From contig WPIO01000034.1 in assembly GCA_009760855.2 (NCBI GenBank), forward strand, positions 984,501 to 1,048,500: a stretch of DNA of 64,000 bases. Reading direction: 5' to 3'. The stretch comes from Cristatella mucedo (lineage: Eukaryota > Bryozoa > Phylactolaemata > Cristatellidae). Below the pieces are notes generated by a model, which worked only from the letters and a program-made list of their open reading frames with translations, was not told where the DNA came from and made no database searches. Shown here in pieces: positions 34,666-44,060 of the stretch (the first letter of the stretch is position 1; every line of letters starts with the position of its first letter). The position numbers and the translations under genes were made by a program.

Positions 34666-35659
34666 CTGTGATTGTAATCGTCCGAATGCTTGAATGCGGG
34701 GCAGCGTAGGTAATTATCCACGTCTCTCGTTAACGCCGTGGAAGCACGGCGGCTTGTTTTTATCTTAAGACGTAGTCGTAGGAGATTACGGACTAGGACA
34801 CTAAATAGCCGTGCCAATGGCATCGACTTTGGAGCGCATGAGTTTCACACGAGCGTAGGGAGTAAAGGAACGACGAGGCTGCCGCCAAGCCGGGAACGCG
34901 CTGCAGCGTACGCTGCCCCCCCCCCCACGTGACCGTCACACTCTGCAGCGGCAGCCGACGGGGTTCGTGTGCTAGCGAACAAAACGAGTGCACCTTAGAA
35001 AAAGCGACAGTCCGTGAGGGCATCTTCGGAGCTTGCCACGAGGCTCATGAGCGAGAAGAAAAGAGAGCAATTGAGACGATTAGCTCCTATCCTCAGAGCA
35101 TATCCGAAAGCAGGGGCCGCCACGCCGTTTTTCAGAGCCGTCGCATTCGGTACGAGAGCGCAAGCGAGCCCCTTGCCTGTCACGTCCCTGCTGCACGAAA
35201 AGAGGCCTCGTAAACGGGTCGCGACGGCTGCCTCGCTGCGCCGGTGACGAGCGTCTCGTCGGCTGTGGCCGGAGTAACCCAGTGCGGCGAATTTCGTCTG
35301 ACTCGCCTAGCGGAGTGCTCGCCGGCAAGGACAGGAAGTGGAATCGCTCGCGCGAACGTCCACAGTCACCGCAGTTAGGCGATGCAGCGTTTTTGCCTCA
35401 CCCGCCCAGTATTCGCCAGCTGCCTGGCGGTGTACGTTGGATTGCGACGCTGCAGAGCCTGTAACTTTTTGGCGCGCTCGCAGTATTCGTGCTAAATTCG
35501 TCGACTAAGCGTCAGTGCACTCGTTCGGCATCGCTCAATTATTCGTTGCTGTAGCATCTACTGCAAATCGCTTTACCCTTATCCTCTCGAAAAGAGCTCG
35601 CTAAAACGCCGAAGCGCGACGCCTGCTCGAATAAAGCTGCGCACGCCGTTGGCCGAATC

Positions 35660-36355
35660 GAGGCGGGTTTTTCGCGCGACCGCGTCAGCCAGCTAGCGCG
35701 CTCGACAGCGCGCGTGCGAGGCCTGGCGGCGCTGTCGCACAGTGCCTATCGCTGACCGTCGACAGGTAACGGCCGATAAAGCGGCCGCTCGATTTCGTGG
35801 CTACGGCGGCGCCTCGGCGATCCGGCGAACGCCGCTGCTGCGGCGGCGGCAGCAGCAGCCTCAGTCCTCTGCCCCCAGCCGCCGCGGCTGCTGCAAGCGT
35901 ACGCCGCTCTCGGTACTGTGGACTCGCCTTTATTGCCCATTGTTCGTATTCCATGCTCTGCCTTCTTGAGTACACAGGTACAACAATGGGTCTGCGCCCG
36001 GGCCGCTCCGGTATCCAAACTTCTCGGCTCCGGCGGCAGCTCATTGGCCGGCCGGCGTCCGGCGATCCCCCCGCCGCCCCCCACTTCTCTCGGCAGCCCG
36101 CGCCGCGCTGCGTCGCCGCTCGCAGTCACGTCCTTCGCCGGCAGCGGCAGCGGCAGCAGCGTAAGCCGCGGAGGAGCGCTCGACTCGTTCGCGAGCGTCT
36201 AGTCCTTCGTCCGCAGTTCGCTTCGTCCGCAGTTCGCTTCGTTCGTAGCCGCCACCAGCGAGCGCCGCTCTTTAGCGGAAGTCGTTCGAGCTTTCGCTGC
36301 CACCCGCAGGTGCGACCGGCGTAGCGTCGTCGTCGTCGTCGTCGCCGCGGCCGTC
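35660..36355 (+). promoter_or_regulatory. Likely SoxB promoter and 5' UTR region
   Basis: Very CpG-rich sequence directly upstream of the SoxB start. No TATA box was recognised, consistent with a CpG-type promoter. A 17-bp tandem duplication of CGTCCGCAGTTCGCTTC lies at about 36209-36242. CCCATTGTTCG at about 35937 contains the SOX core CATTGTT, a possible autoregulatory site. The transcription start cannot be placed. Confidence 0.4.
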
Positions 36356-37697
36356 ATGGACGTCGTGGGACCGAGCCAGGTCGACGCGCTCGACCGGGAC
36401 GACGGCTGCATCGGAGGAGGCGGCGGCGGCTCCAGGATGTCGAGCAGCGACGGCGCGCCGAGCCCCGCCAGCCCGAGTGCCTCCGGCGGCGGCAAGGGCG
36501 GCGGCGGGAGCGGCGCCGAGTCGCGCGTCAAGCGGCCGATGAACGCGTTCATGGTGTGGTCGCGCGGACAGCGACGCAAGATGGCGCAGGAGAATCCCAA
36601 GATGCACAACTCGGAGATCTCGAAGCGGCTCGGCGCCGAGTGGAAGCTGCTGACGGAGAGCGAGAAGCGGCCGTTCATCGACGAGGCGAAGCGGCTGCGA
36701 GCGATCCACATGAAAGAGCACCCCGACTACAAGTACCGGCCGCGCCGCAAGACCAAGACGCTGATGAAGAAGGACAAGTTTCCCGCCGGCATTCCCGGCA
36801 TGCTCGGTAAGCGCACAGAGCAGCAGCCGCACGCCGGCGGCGGCGGCGGCTGCGTACGGCGTCGCTTTTCCGCCAGGCGCCTCGTAAACATCCGCCCCCC
36901 TCCAGCGCTTGCTAGCAGCCCACACGTTTGGTGCCGTTTCGGCTGGCTGCCCGACGGTGGCGACATTCCGATCGCCCGCGTACGCGTGGACGCCGCTCGA
37001 ATGGCTCTCTCGATCCGACTGAGTTGCTACCTGACGCCTAATCGCGCGCGAATGCGTCTCTTAATAATCGCCGCCGCTGCCTGCCGCAAGCCGCGCTGGA
37101 GGTTATTGCCCGCCGGAGGCGGAAGTGACGACTAGCGGACCGTCCATTCGCTTGTCGTTCTTAGGAATCCCGCAGGCGGGATCCGTCCAGCCGGTCGCCA
37201 GAGATCTGTACATGCCGATGAACGGCTACATGGCGCCGAACGGCTGGATGACGCCTGATCCGTCGGCCTACCACCACCAGCAGATGCCGCCAATGATGAG
37301 CCAGTACGGCTACCAGATGCCGCCGCCCATGGGTGGGCAAATGGCGGCCAGTGCCTACATGAACGGCGGAAATCCGTACGGAATGCCGCCCATGAATCAT
37401 TACATGCAGTCGAACGCTCAGCAGATGAAAGTGGCCAGCCAGGGCCAGGCGCCGCAGCAGCAGCAGCCTCCTGGCAGCCACGGCGGCGGCGGCGGCGACC
37501 GTCGCATGGTGGGCGGCGACTTGCGCGACATGATCAGCATGTACCTGCCAGTGGATCAGCAGCAGGGCGACCCGTCGGCGGCCGCGGCCGCCGCCGCCGC
37601 CGCGCAGGCGCGTCTCATGCACGCCCACTACGCGCAGCAGGTGCAGCAGGCCGGTGGAGCGCAGGAGGGCAGCTCGGTGCCGCTGTCGCACATGTGA
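36356..37697 (+). CDS. SoxB1: SoxB-group HMG-box transcription factor (SOX1/2/3-like), two exons
   Basis: Join 36356-36806 and 37165-37697, giving 327 residues. The start ATG (gccgtcATGG) opens a short Gly/Ser-rich N-terminus. The HMG box spans residues about 57-135, from [20 protein letters not shown] to [11 protein letters not shown], nearly the vertebrate SOX2 sequence, and keeps the FMVWSRG and [11 protein letters not shown]-binding segments and basic C-terminal tail. LMKKDK follows (136-141). The donor CTCG/gtaagc and acceptor cttag/GAATC restore a Gly codon (residue 151); the other nearby AG sites are out of frame. Exon 2 encodes a Met/Tyr/Gln-rich region ([11 protein letters not shown]), [12 protein letters not shown] (268-279, shared with SOX2-type proteins), an Ala run and the terminal VPLSHM. 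In animals SoxB1 factors bind CATTGTT-type sites in the nucleus and specify neural and stem-cell fate. The intron is odd, as vertebrate SoxB1 genes have none. The exact subgroup (B1) is inferred from the C-terminus. Confidence 0.97.
36807..37164 (+). other. SoxB intron, 358 bp
   Basis: GTAAGC donor and a short pyrimidine stretch before CTTAG. The sequence is GC-rich and partly open in frame with exon 1, which would give a different, unconserved C-terminus if retained. Confidence 0.9.
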
Positions 37698-37985
37698 CGC
37701 GTCGCCGTCGGAAGTCGCCGCGGGGCGAGCTCTCCACGGGCGACGGCGCTCCATTGAACGGACAAATCGCGCGCTGCGTACGCAGGCGGCGGCGGCCGAG
37801 AGAGAGAGAGAGAGAGCGCACGAGCGCCCGCCGCCATCGCGCGAGCGAGCGCCAACCTTCGTGAATCACGTGATCAAATCGTCGCCGCCAACGACGACGA
37901 CGATTTGAGGATCGTCGAGCGCGCCGCGCCGCGCCGCGCGCGGCGGCGGCGGCGGCGAATTTAATAAATGCTGCTACGTAAAATG
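37698..37985 (+). other. SoxB 3' UTR with polyadenylation signal
   Basis: After the TGA at 37695-37697, AATAAA occurs at 37963-37968. A (GA)n run at 37800-37816 and several CGACGACGA/CGGCGG runs fall in the UTR. The cleavage site is not determined. Confidence 0.6.
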
Positions 37986-38075
37986 TCCCTGCTAGTAATG
38001 TCGTGGCCGCGTCGAGAAATTCGCAAAGCTTGGAAGCGACGCACGCGAGCAGTGGCGGCGAATCGCCGGAGCTAG

Positions 38076-38155
38076 GAGGAGGAGGAGGAGGAGGAGAGCT
38101 AGGAGGAGGAGGAGGAGGAGGAGGAGGAGGAGGAGAGCTAGGAGGAGGAGAGCCG
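38076..38155. repeat. (GGA)n purine microsatellite
   Basis: GGAGGA runs broken by GAGCTA three times, giving a higher-order GGA-block/GAGCTA pattern. Confidence 0.95.
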
Positions 38156-38159
38156 GAAA

Positions 38160-38900
38160 CTTTTCTCGGTGGCGTCGGCGCGGCTCAATTTCTCCGCGCG
38201 TTTTCTCGTTTCGCGCCAGATCTATCGTCTGGCTGTCGGTTTCGTGCGCTAGTTTTTATCGCTCCTTCAGTTGCGGCCAAGTTTCGTGACTGGGTAGCGT
38301 ATCTCGCGCTCCGAGACTTGACCAGCGAGCGGAGCGAGACGCGAAGTAATATCCTGCATCCGAGCCGCGCGCGCGCGTGCGCGCGCGAGAGAGAGAGAGA
38401 GCGCGCGCCAGTAGCTCTCGCAGCATTGTCCGAGTTTAGTGTATTCATACATGTTCCCTTTCTGCGCTGCATTGTCCGCAGGAGAAGGCCTCGCTTTTTG
38501 AATGGACGCAGTGTCGCTACTGGTGTCTTCACCTATTCTGCCGCGCTGCTGGGAATCCAATGGTCTCTTTCTCGCTCGTATGCTAAGCAAACAGCGCGCA
38601 TAATGGGTCCGTAATTGAGTTCTGGCGAATTGTGAACTGAGCATTAGCCGAATGGAAATGCTCCGCGGAGCGTGGGCCCATTGTTTGGCCCCGAGCGGCG
38701 AGTGTGCGAACGATAATGCCGGCGTTTGTCCGCCTTTGTCCACGCTTTGCCGCGCATGAGAGACCGTGTTTGCTCGAGCTGAAAGCGGTTATTCGTGTTT
38801 CCGCTAACCGTTCCGCGTTCTGAGATCTGAAGCGCCACCAGAAACGACCACAGAACGCTGTGGCGCACCGTAGCCGACGTCTACGAGCGCGGGCGTTCGC
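38160..38900. other. GC-rich SoxB downstream flank
   Basis: No exon recognised. GCCCATTGTTTGG at about 38677 contains a second SOX-core CATTGTT. A GCGCGC/GAGAGA patch lies at 38368-38408. Confidence 0.4.
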
Positions 38901-38907
38901 CTGGCCG

Positions 38908-39015
38908 CCGAAATATATATATATATATGCGTATGTACATGTAAATATATAAATATAATATTATTTATTCATACATATACCGAGAGAGAGAGAAAGGGAG
39001 GGAGAGAGAGACAAA
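38908..39015. repeat. TA-rich then GA-rich simple repeats
   Basis: (TA)n with ATGTAAATATA variants, then GAGAGAGAGAAAGGGAGG. Confidence 0.9.
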
Positions 39016-39084
39016 GACAAAGTTCTTTCTGTGTTTGCACCTGCCTACTCTGAGCCTACACTACTGGTGGATATATATTACCAT

Positions 39085-39200
39085 CAATTATTTGATATTG
39101 CTTTCTATACAGCATCTGTAAAGTTCTTAGAAAGAGATTCAGTTCTCTTAGGATGCTATGCAAAAATGCATGATGACAATAATAATAATTATTATTAGAG
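39085..39200 (+). mobile_element. LINE 3' tail
   Basis: TTCTATACAGCATCTGTAAA then GTTCTTAGAAAGAGATTCAG, TTCTCTTAGGATGCTATGCA and a (AAT)/(ATT)n end. Confidence 0.8.
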
Positions 39201-39276
39201 ACTGAGACAGAGAAAAAGACAGGGAGGGAGAGAGAAAGAGAGAGAGAGAGACAGACAGACAGACACACAGACAGAC

Positions 39277-39333
<57 letters not shown>
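39200..39333. repeat. (GA)n with GACA interruptions
   Basis: GAGAGA runs with a central (GACA)n/CAGACAGA segment and a final pure GA run of about 45 bp. The long minus-strand frame across it is a repeat artefact. Confidence 0.97.
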
Positions 39334-39334
<1 letters not shown>

Positions 39335-39335
<1 letters not shown>

Positions 39336-40155
39336 GGGCTTTGGAACACCGTCAACCCACGCCCCTTCGCGCGCTTGCTCCGTCCGGGTCTGGGAGTACG
39401 CCGGGAGGCATTAAATGATGGGATCACATCGCTGTCTCTGCGGCTTGGCCTTGGATCATGAGCCAAGCAATCGTGACATCGATCCGCTGCCAGTGCATTG
39501 CTATGCTTGGTTTGGGCAACGCTCACTAGCGAGAGCGACCTCCATCTATCGAGAGCGACCTCTAGCAAGAGGGGCTTCAAGCGAGAATGACCCACCAATT
39601 TGGCGATCCTAAAAAACCCTAGAATAAGAAATATCTGGCAGGAAATGCCTGTATTGGACAATTTCTGAAAAATACATGAAATAATATATGAAAAATATAT
39701 GAAAGCATTTCTGACAGGAAAAGCTGTAGCCACTTGAAGCAGTGCGTAAGACGAGGCTCCGAGCGGGCCGTTTACTTTTGTTGACACTTTGTCTACAGAA
39801 AAAGAGCGAGAGAGAGTGAGTAGAAGCCGGTGCAAGCGCCAGGCATAGGTGCGGTATTCACGACGTCGCGGCGCGCGGAGTAACAACCGCTATCCAAACC
39901 TGCTAGCCAAAGAGCATGGGGGGGTCACAGGCAGGAGGGCGTATTATCGCTCCCGTGCCCAGCCCCTGCACCCGCAGCCTAGGAAAGCTACAGCCTGCAG
40001 CTTAGGGCGCTAGCTTTTTCCTGGGTCAGTACGAGTGATCTCTAGTCGGAGAGACAGAGCCCCGCCTCTCTCTCCTCCCCCCCCCCGAAGCTGCGGAGCT
40101 GCAAGCTACCGGAGGCCGCGGTCCGAGTTTCCTGCTCGTCGACGGATTTGGCTAT
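39335..40155. other. No recognisable gene
   Basis: Mixed-composition DNA. A short imperfect duplication TCTATCGAGAGCGACCTC lies around 39535-39565. No other structure seen. Confidence 0.4.
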
Positions 40156-40159
40156 TTAT

Positions 40160-40260
40160 ATCGGCTCAGAAAATACTTCTTACGTGAATGCCTAGAAAGA
40201 CACTTAGTTCTCTCGTGGCAAAATGGAGTTTATTATTTTAATCATTTATTATTTTGCAAA
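40160..40260 (+). mobile_element. LINE 3' tail, decayed
   Basis: TACGTGAATGCCTAGAAAGA followed by CACTTAGTTCTCTCGTGGCA and a TTATTATTTT end. Confidence 0.65.
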
Positions 40261-40844
40261 ATGTCGGCATGTAGCTTGCCATCGGAGCTTAGCCGCCACT
40301 GTGCAGACTTTACTTTACCTTTACTTTACAGTGGCTTTACAGTGAGCACTCGGCTAGAGAATTCAGATGACAACGTGCCATCTCCCTCAGACACAACGGG
40401 TGACTGTATATAAGACGCACTCTTTCATTTGATGCAGTTTACGACAGACCTGCTTAAATTCGGCATTGGCCAAAATTAACAAAATTAGCCTATTTTCGGG
40501 AAGACACCGACCCTTAAATTTGGCATCCCACCAGACAGCATGGCAGACGAGTAAAATGACACTTTATTGAGGCTGCGCGTAAAGCAGTAACTGGCGTAAA
40601 CGGCAAGAAAGCATTTAAACTCTAAAGCGTCGACAGGCGATCAAACTGCTTCGCCTGTAAGATGTCCTCTAAAGCTAAAGATGACGTGTGGCGGTCGTCC
40701 ATTTCCCACTTGAGCACAGACAAGTCCGCACAGACAAGTCCGCACAGACAAGTCTGACTTGACCGACGTAGTGCTGGCGAAAACTGGATGCCAATCCGCC
40801 GCGAAGCTGACGCTTTGAATAAAGATTCAGTTGAGAGACGTCAT

Positions 40845-41021
40845 AAATAAATAAATTAACCTAGCTGCTTAAACAGCCTCCTTTTGTATAGCGACAGAAG
40901 AGCCTTTACGGCTATCACCACCGCTTGCAGTGACGATAAAGGATCGCCCACCACAGGAATCGAACCCACGACCTTGGGACCGAGGTCATGAAAGCAACCG
41001 CCTTACCTAGTGTGCCATTAC
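40845..41021 (-). mobile_element. SINE family 2 copy d, with target duplication
   Basis: Flanked by identical GACGTCAT at 40837-40844 and 41022-41029, which sets the full-length element at 177 bp. On the minus strand it starts GTAATGGCACACTAGGTAAG, has GGGTTCGATTCC (a perfect Pol III B box) and ends in an (ATTT)n tail. It is inserted in the hAT element and is therefore younger than it. Confidence 0.95.
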
Positions 41022-41245
41022 GACGTCATCCCACAGAGTATTGAAATTCGTCGACTGGTTGTACCTGGCAACAGCCGCCTTGATGGCATCGTTAACCAAA
41101 AGATAGCGATTCCCCCTGCTCAACAGTCTCAATCGGAGACGCAGTCTGAAACTGGGCTAGGCGATTGCGGTGTGGATCAAGGCCACAAGAATTGACGTCA
41201 CGCGAACGAAGTGCGAGCCGCTCAGCTGGCATCAGCGGAGGTGCC

Positions 41246-43072
41246 TCACAAGCAAGCTGCCGCATTATTAGAACTGTCGCGTTCCACTTGGACTTGCACC
41301 ATTCCTTTAACTATGCTAACCGTAAGCGTGCCTAGTTTTGTGACAACTGCATGACGGCGATCGTTATTGAGCGCATTGAGTTGGTCGCGGAAGAATGTCC
41401 CCTGGTCCTCAATGAATTCTTGAACCGATTGCAAGGAAATACTTAATCGTCCAACTCCGATTGCATCTGCCGCATGATCTTCGCCCTTTAGGTCAATTTT
41501 GAATAACAAAGATAGATGGGCGATCAGCTTCTCAATCTTTTAACTTTGCTGTAGGATGATGAGATCTTGCGACTGCAGCTTGATGAATGTAACGTGAACA
41601 GCCCTGCACACTACAGCTGCTACCACTGACGCCGTAGTACCACTCCATGTCCGGTGCACCATGGAATTGTTTCTCTTGAATATGTTGGAAAAGTCCATTT
41701 GGATATTTTAGCAGCCAGGACAAAGAATTTCCCACGTGGAGCCAATGACTGGTTAGCTTCGGACACGTAGAACGCATCTCCGTAATCAAGTTCTCTTCTT
41801 GGCAACGAAGGTGAGCACTAAATGAGTTGACCTTCTTAACGAAGTTGCCACCATCAATGTCGCCAAAGCCTTTCTTCATGACTAAGTCCATCTGATGCGG
41901 CGGGCACCGAACACGAAAGACGCGATGGGCAGCTTCCTGCTCAAGAAGCGTAACGACATCGCCGTGGCGTCCAGTCATCGTATACTCCCCATCTGAAGTG
42001 ACGCCAAGTAGCTTCTGGCGCCAAACCGACAATACAGTGTCAATGACTTTGACGATAGCAGCGACCTGGTTGACCGATGTGTGGCGTTCAAACATAGGAA
42101 TCAGAAGCGAATGAACGTTGGTCAGTAATCCCGAAATAGGCGCTCGCAGGAGCACAGACATGTAAGACAGGCCTGCGTGGGCCAGGTGTAGTCGCAGGCA
42201 AACGACAATGCCCAAGTAAAGGTGTCGCTCAGAAGCTCAGAAATGCGTTGGAGTGAAACAGAAATCTTGAGACACACGCGGTTCGAAACCATGCGCCTGA
42301 TCACACCCGTAAATTTGGGATTTTCGTTCAACTCCTGATGATGAGGACGAATTACAGCTTCAGTCTGTCAGAAACCATTGGCCAACTGAAACGTGCTTAA
42401 TCGCCAACAGAAACCTCGGCGGATTCGTGACGACGATCTTGTAGCGGCCGTCGCTCTGTATCTTGAACTAAAGCAAAGCCTTCAACACAACGGTTCTCGT
42501 TCGACTTCATCGTAGCAAAAAACACCGCCGATCAACTTCTTGACAACGAGAGCATCTGCTGGAGCTGAGCTCCAGCTTTGCAGCTGGTATCGTCGCAGTA
42601 ACAATGCAACGAATGTAGCGATGCTCAGATCAATTATCAAAGAAGGTCTTCTTCGCCTCCGCCGATGCAGACTTCGATCAAATCGATCGAATCGATCGAA
42701 TCGAATTGATCGGATCGAATCGATCGAATCACTGTAATGGTGACTCTCCATATGGCTGCGACAGCTGTCCTTCCTCAACGGATGCTGGAACCGTTTGATA
42801 TGCCGCGTACGCTTGTGCTTGGGAGTGGTGCCGATGCCCGTGTCGACGTCTTCGCGCCCAAGGAACTTGCAGAACTTGCACTGGACATATACGACGGCAC
42901 CATGTGGATCATGGGTAACGATCTGAAGCTCATGTTCGAGCCCATCGTCTTTCTGGAATGGCGTTGCACGCTCTGCAGCGTTTGCGATCTTCAAAACCGA
43001 CGATATCTTCGCCTCTGAATCTTTCTCGCACTGGTCCCACACTCTCCCGACTGGCGAATCACATTGACGCAC
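41246..43072 (-). pseudogene. hAT-like transposase remnant with BED-like zinc finger
   Basis: The N-terminal frame (43072-42482) has a C-x2-C pair (QCKFCKF, residues 65 and 68 of that frame) and SHMESHH about 40 residues later, a BED-like finger. The frame is then interrupted in-frame by a GATCGAAT microsatellite (42660-42735). Middle blocks lie in shifted frames: KIVVTNPPRFLLAIKHVSVG (about 42400) and ISELLSDTFTWALSFACD (42260-42190). The catalytic RNase-H-like part (42215-41532) reads NVHSLLIPMFERHTS, LLGVTSDGEYTMTGRHGDVV, PPHQMDLVMKK and CPKLTSHWLHVGNSLSWLL. A C-terminal frame covers 41509-41246. At least two frameshifts and several stops make it non-functional. The block order matches a transposase family I recall mainly from oomycete genomes; a search is needed to confirm. 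Confidence 0.88.
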
Positions 43073-43204
43073 TCCCTCTTAAATTTGGCGTCATGTGGCC
43101 CCTTTATTTTTGGCAAAGTCGGCGTGCGGTCTTCAAACGCCAAATCTCAGCAGGTTTGGTTTACGAGTTTCTACAATCAGAGCCACCTGAAGAGAGCTCT
43201 CTAG

Positions 43205-43590
43205 CAAGCAAACGAGTTTAGTATGTATGCTCCCAAAGCCTGGAACTCCCTTCCGACCTGCGTCAGAACATCCCCTGACCTGACCACATTTAAAAAGAAT
43301 TGAAAAACACACCTATTTAGGACAGCATTTAATGGGTCCCTGTGATTCGTCCTTCATGTGCTTATGCGTGCTGACACTGTGCATGCTGCCACTAATCACA
43401 TTCGCATGCTGACCCTGTGCATGTCACCCCTAACCATGTTGTCCATGTTGTTCATGTTGTTTGTTTATCAAGCAGGATTTTATTCACCATTCAATTGCAT
43501 TTCCCTTTGCAGCAAATGTAAAGCGCCTATAGAGTGATTAAGTTCTCTGAGGGCGCGTGATCAAGTGCATTATTATTATACTATTAATAT
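43205..43590 (+). mobile_element. LINE C-terminal end and 3' UTR
   Basis: AFSSYAPKAWNSLP-type coding (AAAGCCTGGAACTCCCTTCC), FKK block, 3' UTR with TGCATGCTGCCACTAATCAC, a tail GCGCCTATAGAGTGATTAAG and an (ATT)n end. This is one of the best-preserved 3' ends. Confidence 0.93.
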
Positions 43591-43929
43591 TACTCCGAGA
43601 AGCTGCAGAGCATGTGTATTGCAGGGCGGCCTCATTAGACAGCCTCATGCTCCCGCGCTGAAACGACGTGCGTAATATCAGCCACTACGATCAGGCTCAA
43701 CGCATCAATGCGTCCGCCAACGAACCAGTCGCATAAGCAGCACTGTACAATCACTTTTAGCGGCTGCGCCTACACCGTCCAAGCGAGGAGCAGCACAATG
43801 CAATAAGGAGGTGGGGGTGCTTGAGTTTGGGCTGAAGTCGCCAGAAGTCGTGCGAATGAAATGCGATACTCTGCTGCCGACTGTGGCACATCCCTTCCAG
43901 CCATCCTGAGTTGGTAATTTCATGCTGCA

Positions 43930-44060
43930 CGCTTTCTTATCTGCCCTCCTGACTCAGCCATGCTTTTTACTTTCTTTTTGTTGGGTGAGATGGAGCCTTT
44001 CGCCCACCGTGTGCGCACCGAAAGTCACTCAAGCTTTGAATGAACTCTCCTGCACCACAT
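43930..44060. repeat. Dispersed repeat shared with 4560-4690
   Basis: TTTTTGTTGGGTGAGATGGA then GCCTTTCGCCCACCGTGTGC, CACCGAAAGTCA aligns with TCTTTGTTGCGTGAGATGAA and GCATGCCGAAATC at 4595-4645. It is of unknown type; at 4.6 kb it interrupts the LINE. Confidence 0.6.

Larger units (their letters stand above)
29700..35660. other. GC- and CpG-rich flank upstream of SoxB
   Basis: CpG is dense throughout, many frames are open simultaneously on both strands, and interspersed repeats are sparse (two SINE1 copies and one TA array). No exon was supported. I infer non-coding, possibly regulatory, DNA of the SoxB locus. Confidence 0.5.
40437..43166 (-). mobile_element. Complete but decayed hAT DNA transposon with 8-bp target duplication
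   Basis: The element occupies 40445-43158 (2,714 bp) and is flanked by identical 8-bp repeats GTTTACGA at 40437-40444 and 43159-43166. The termini are inverted and imperfect: CAGACCTGCTTAAATTCGGC on the left, and CAAACCTGCTGAGATTTGGC as the reverse complement of the right end. An 8-bp duplication and a CA(G)-start are hAT hallmarks. Inside, on the minus strand, are fragments of one transposase. A SINE2 is inserted at 40845-41021. TTAAATTTGGC subterminal motifs occur near both ends. Confidence 0.93.

Noticed and set aside
36272-36925. Long minus-strand frame opposite SoxB exon 1 (and another at 37161-37754)
   Set aside because: Mirror frames of GC-rich coding sequence; low-complexity Ala/Arg/His content and no conserved domain, while the + strand encodes a clear HMG box.
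39056-39886. 276-codon minus-strand frame
   Set aside because: Runs through the GA microsatellite (Ser-Leu repeats) and a LINE tail, with no recognisable domain.
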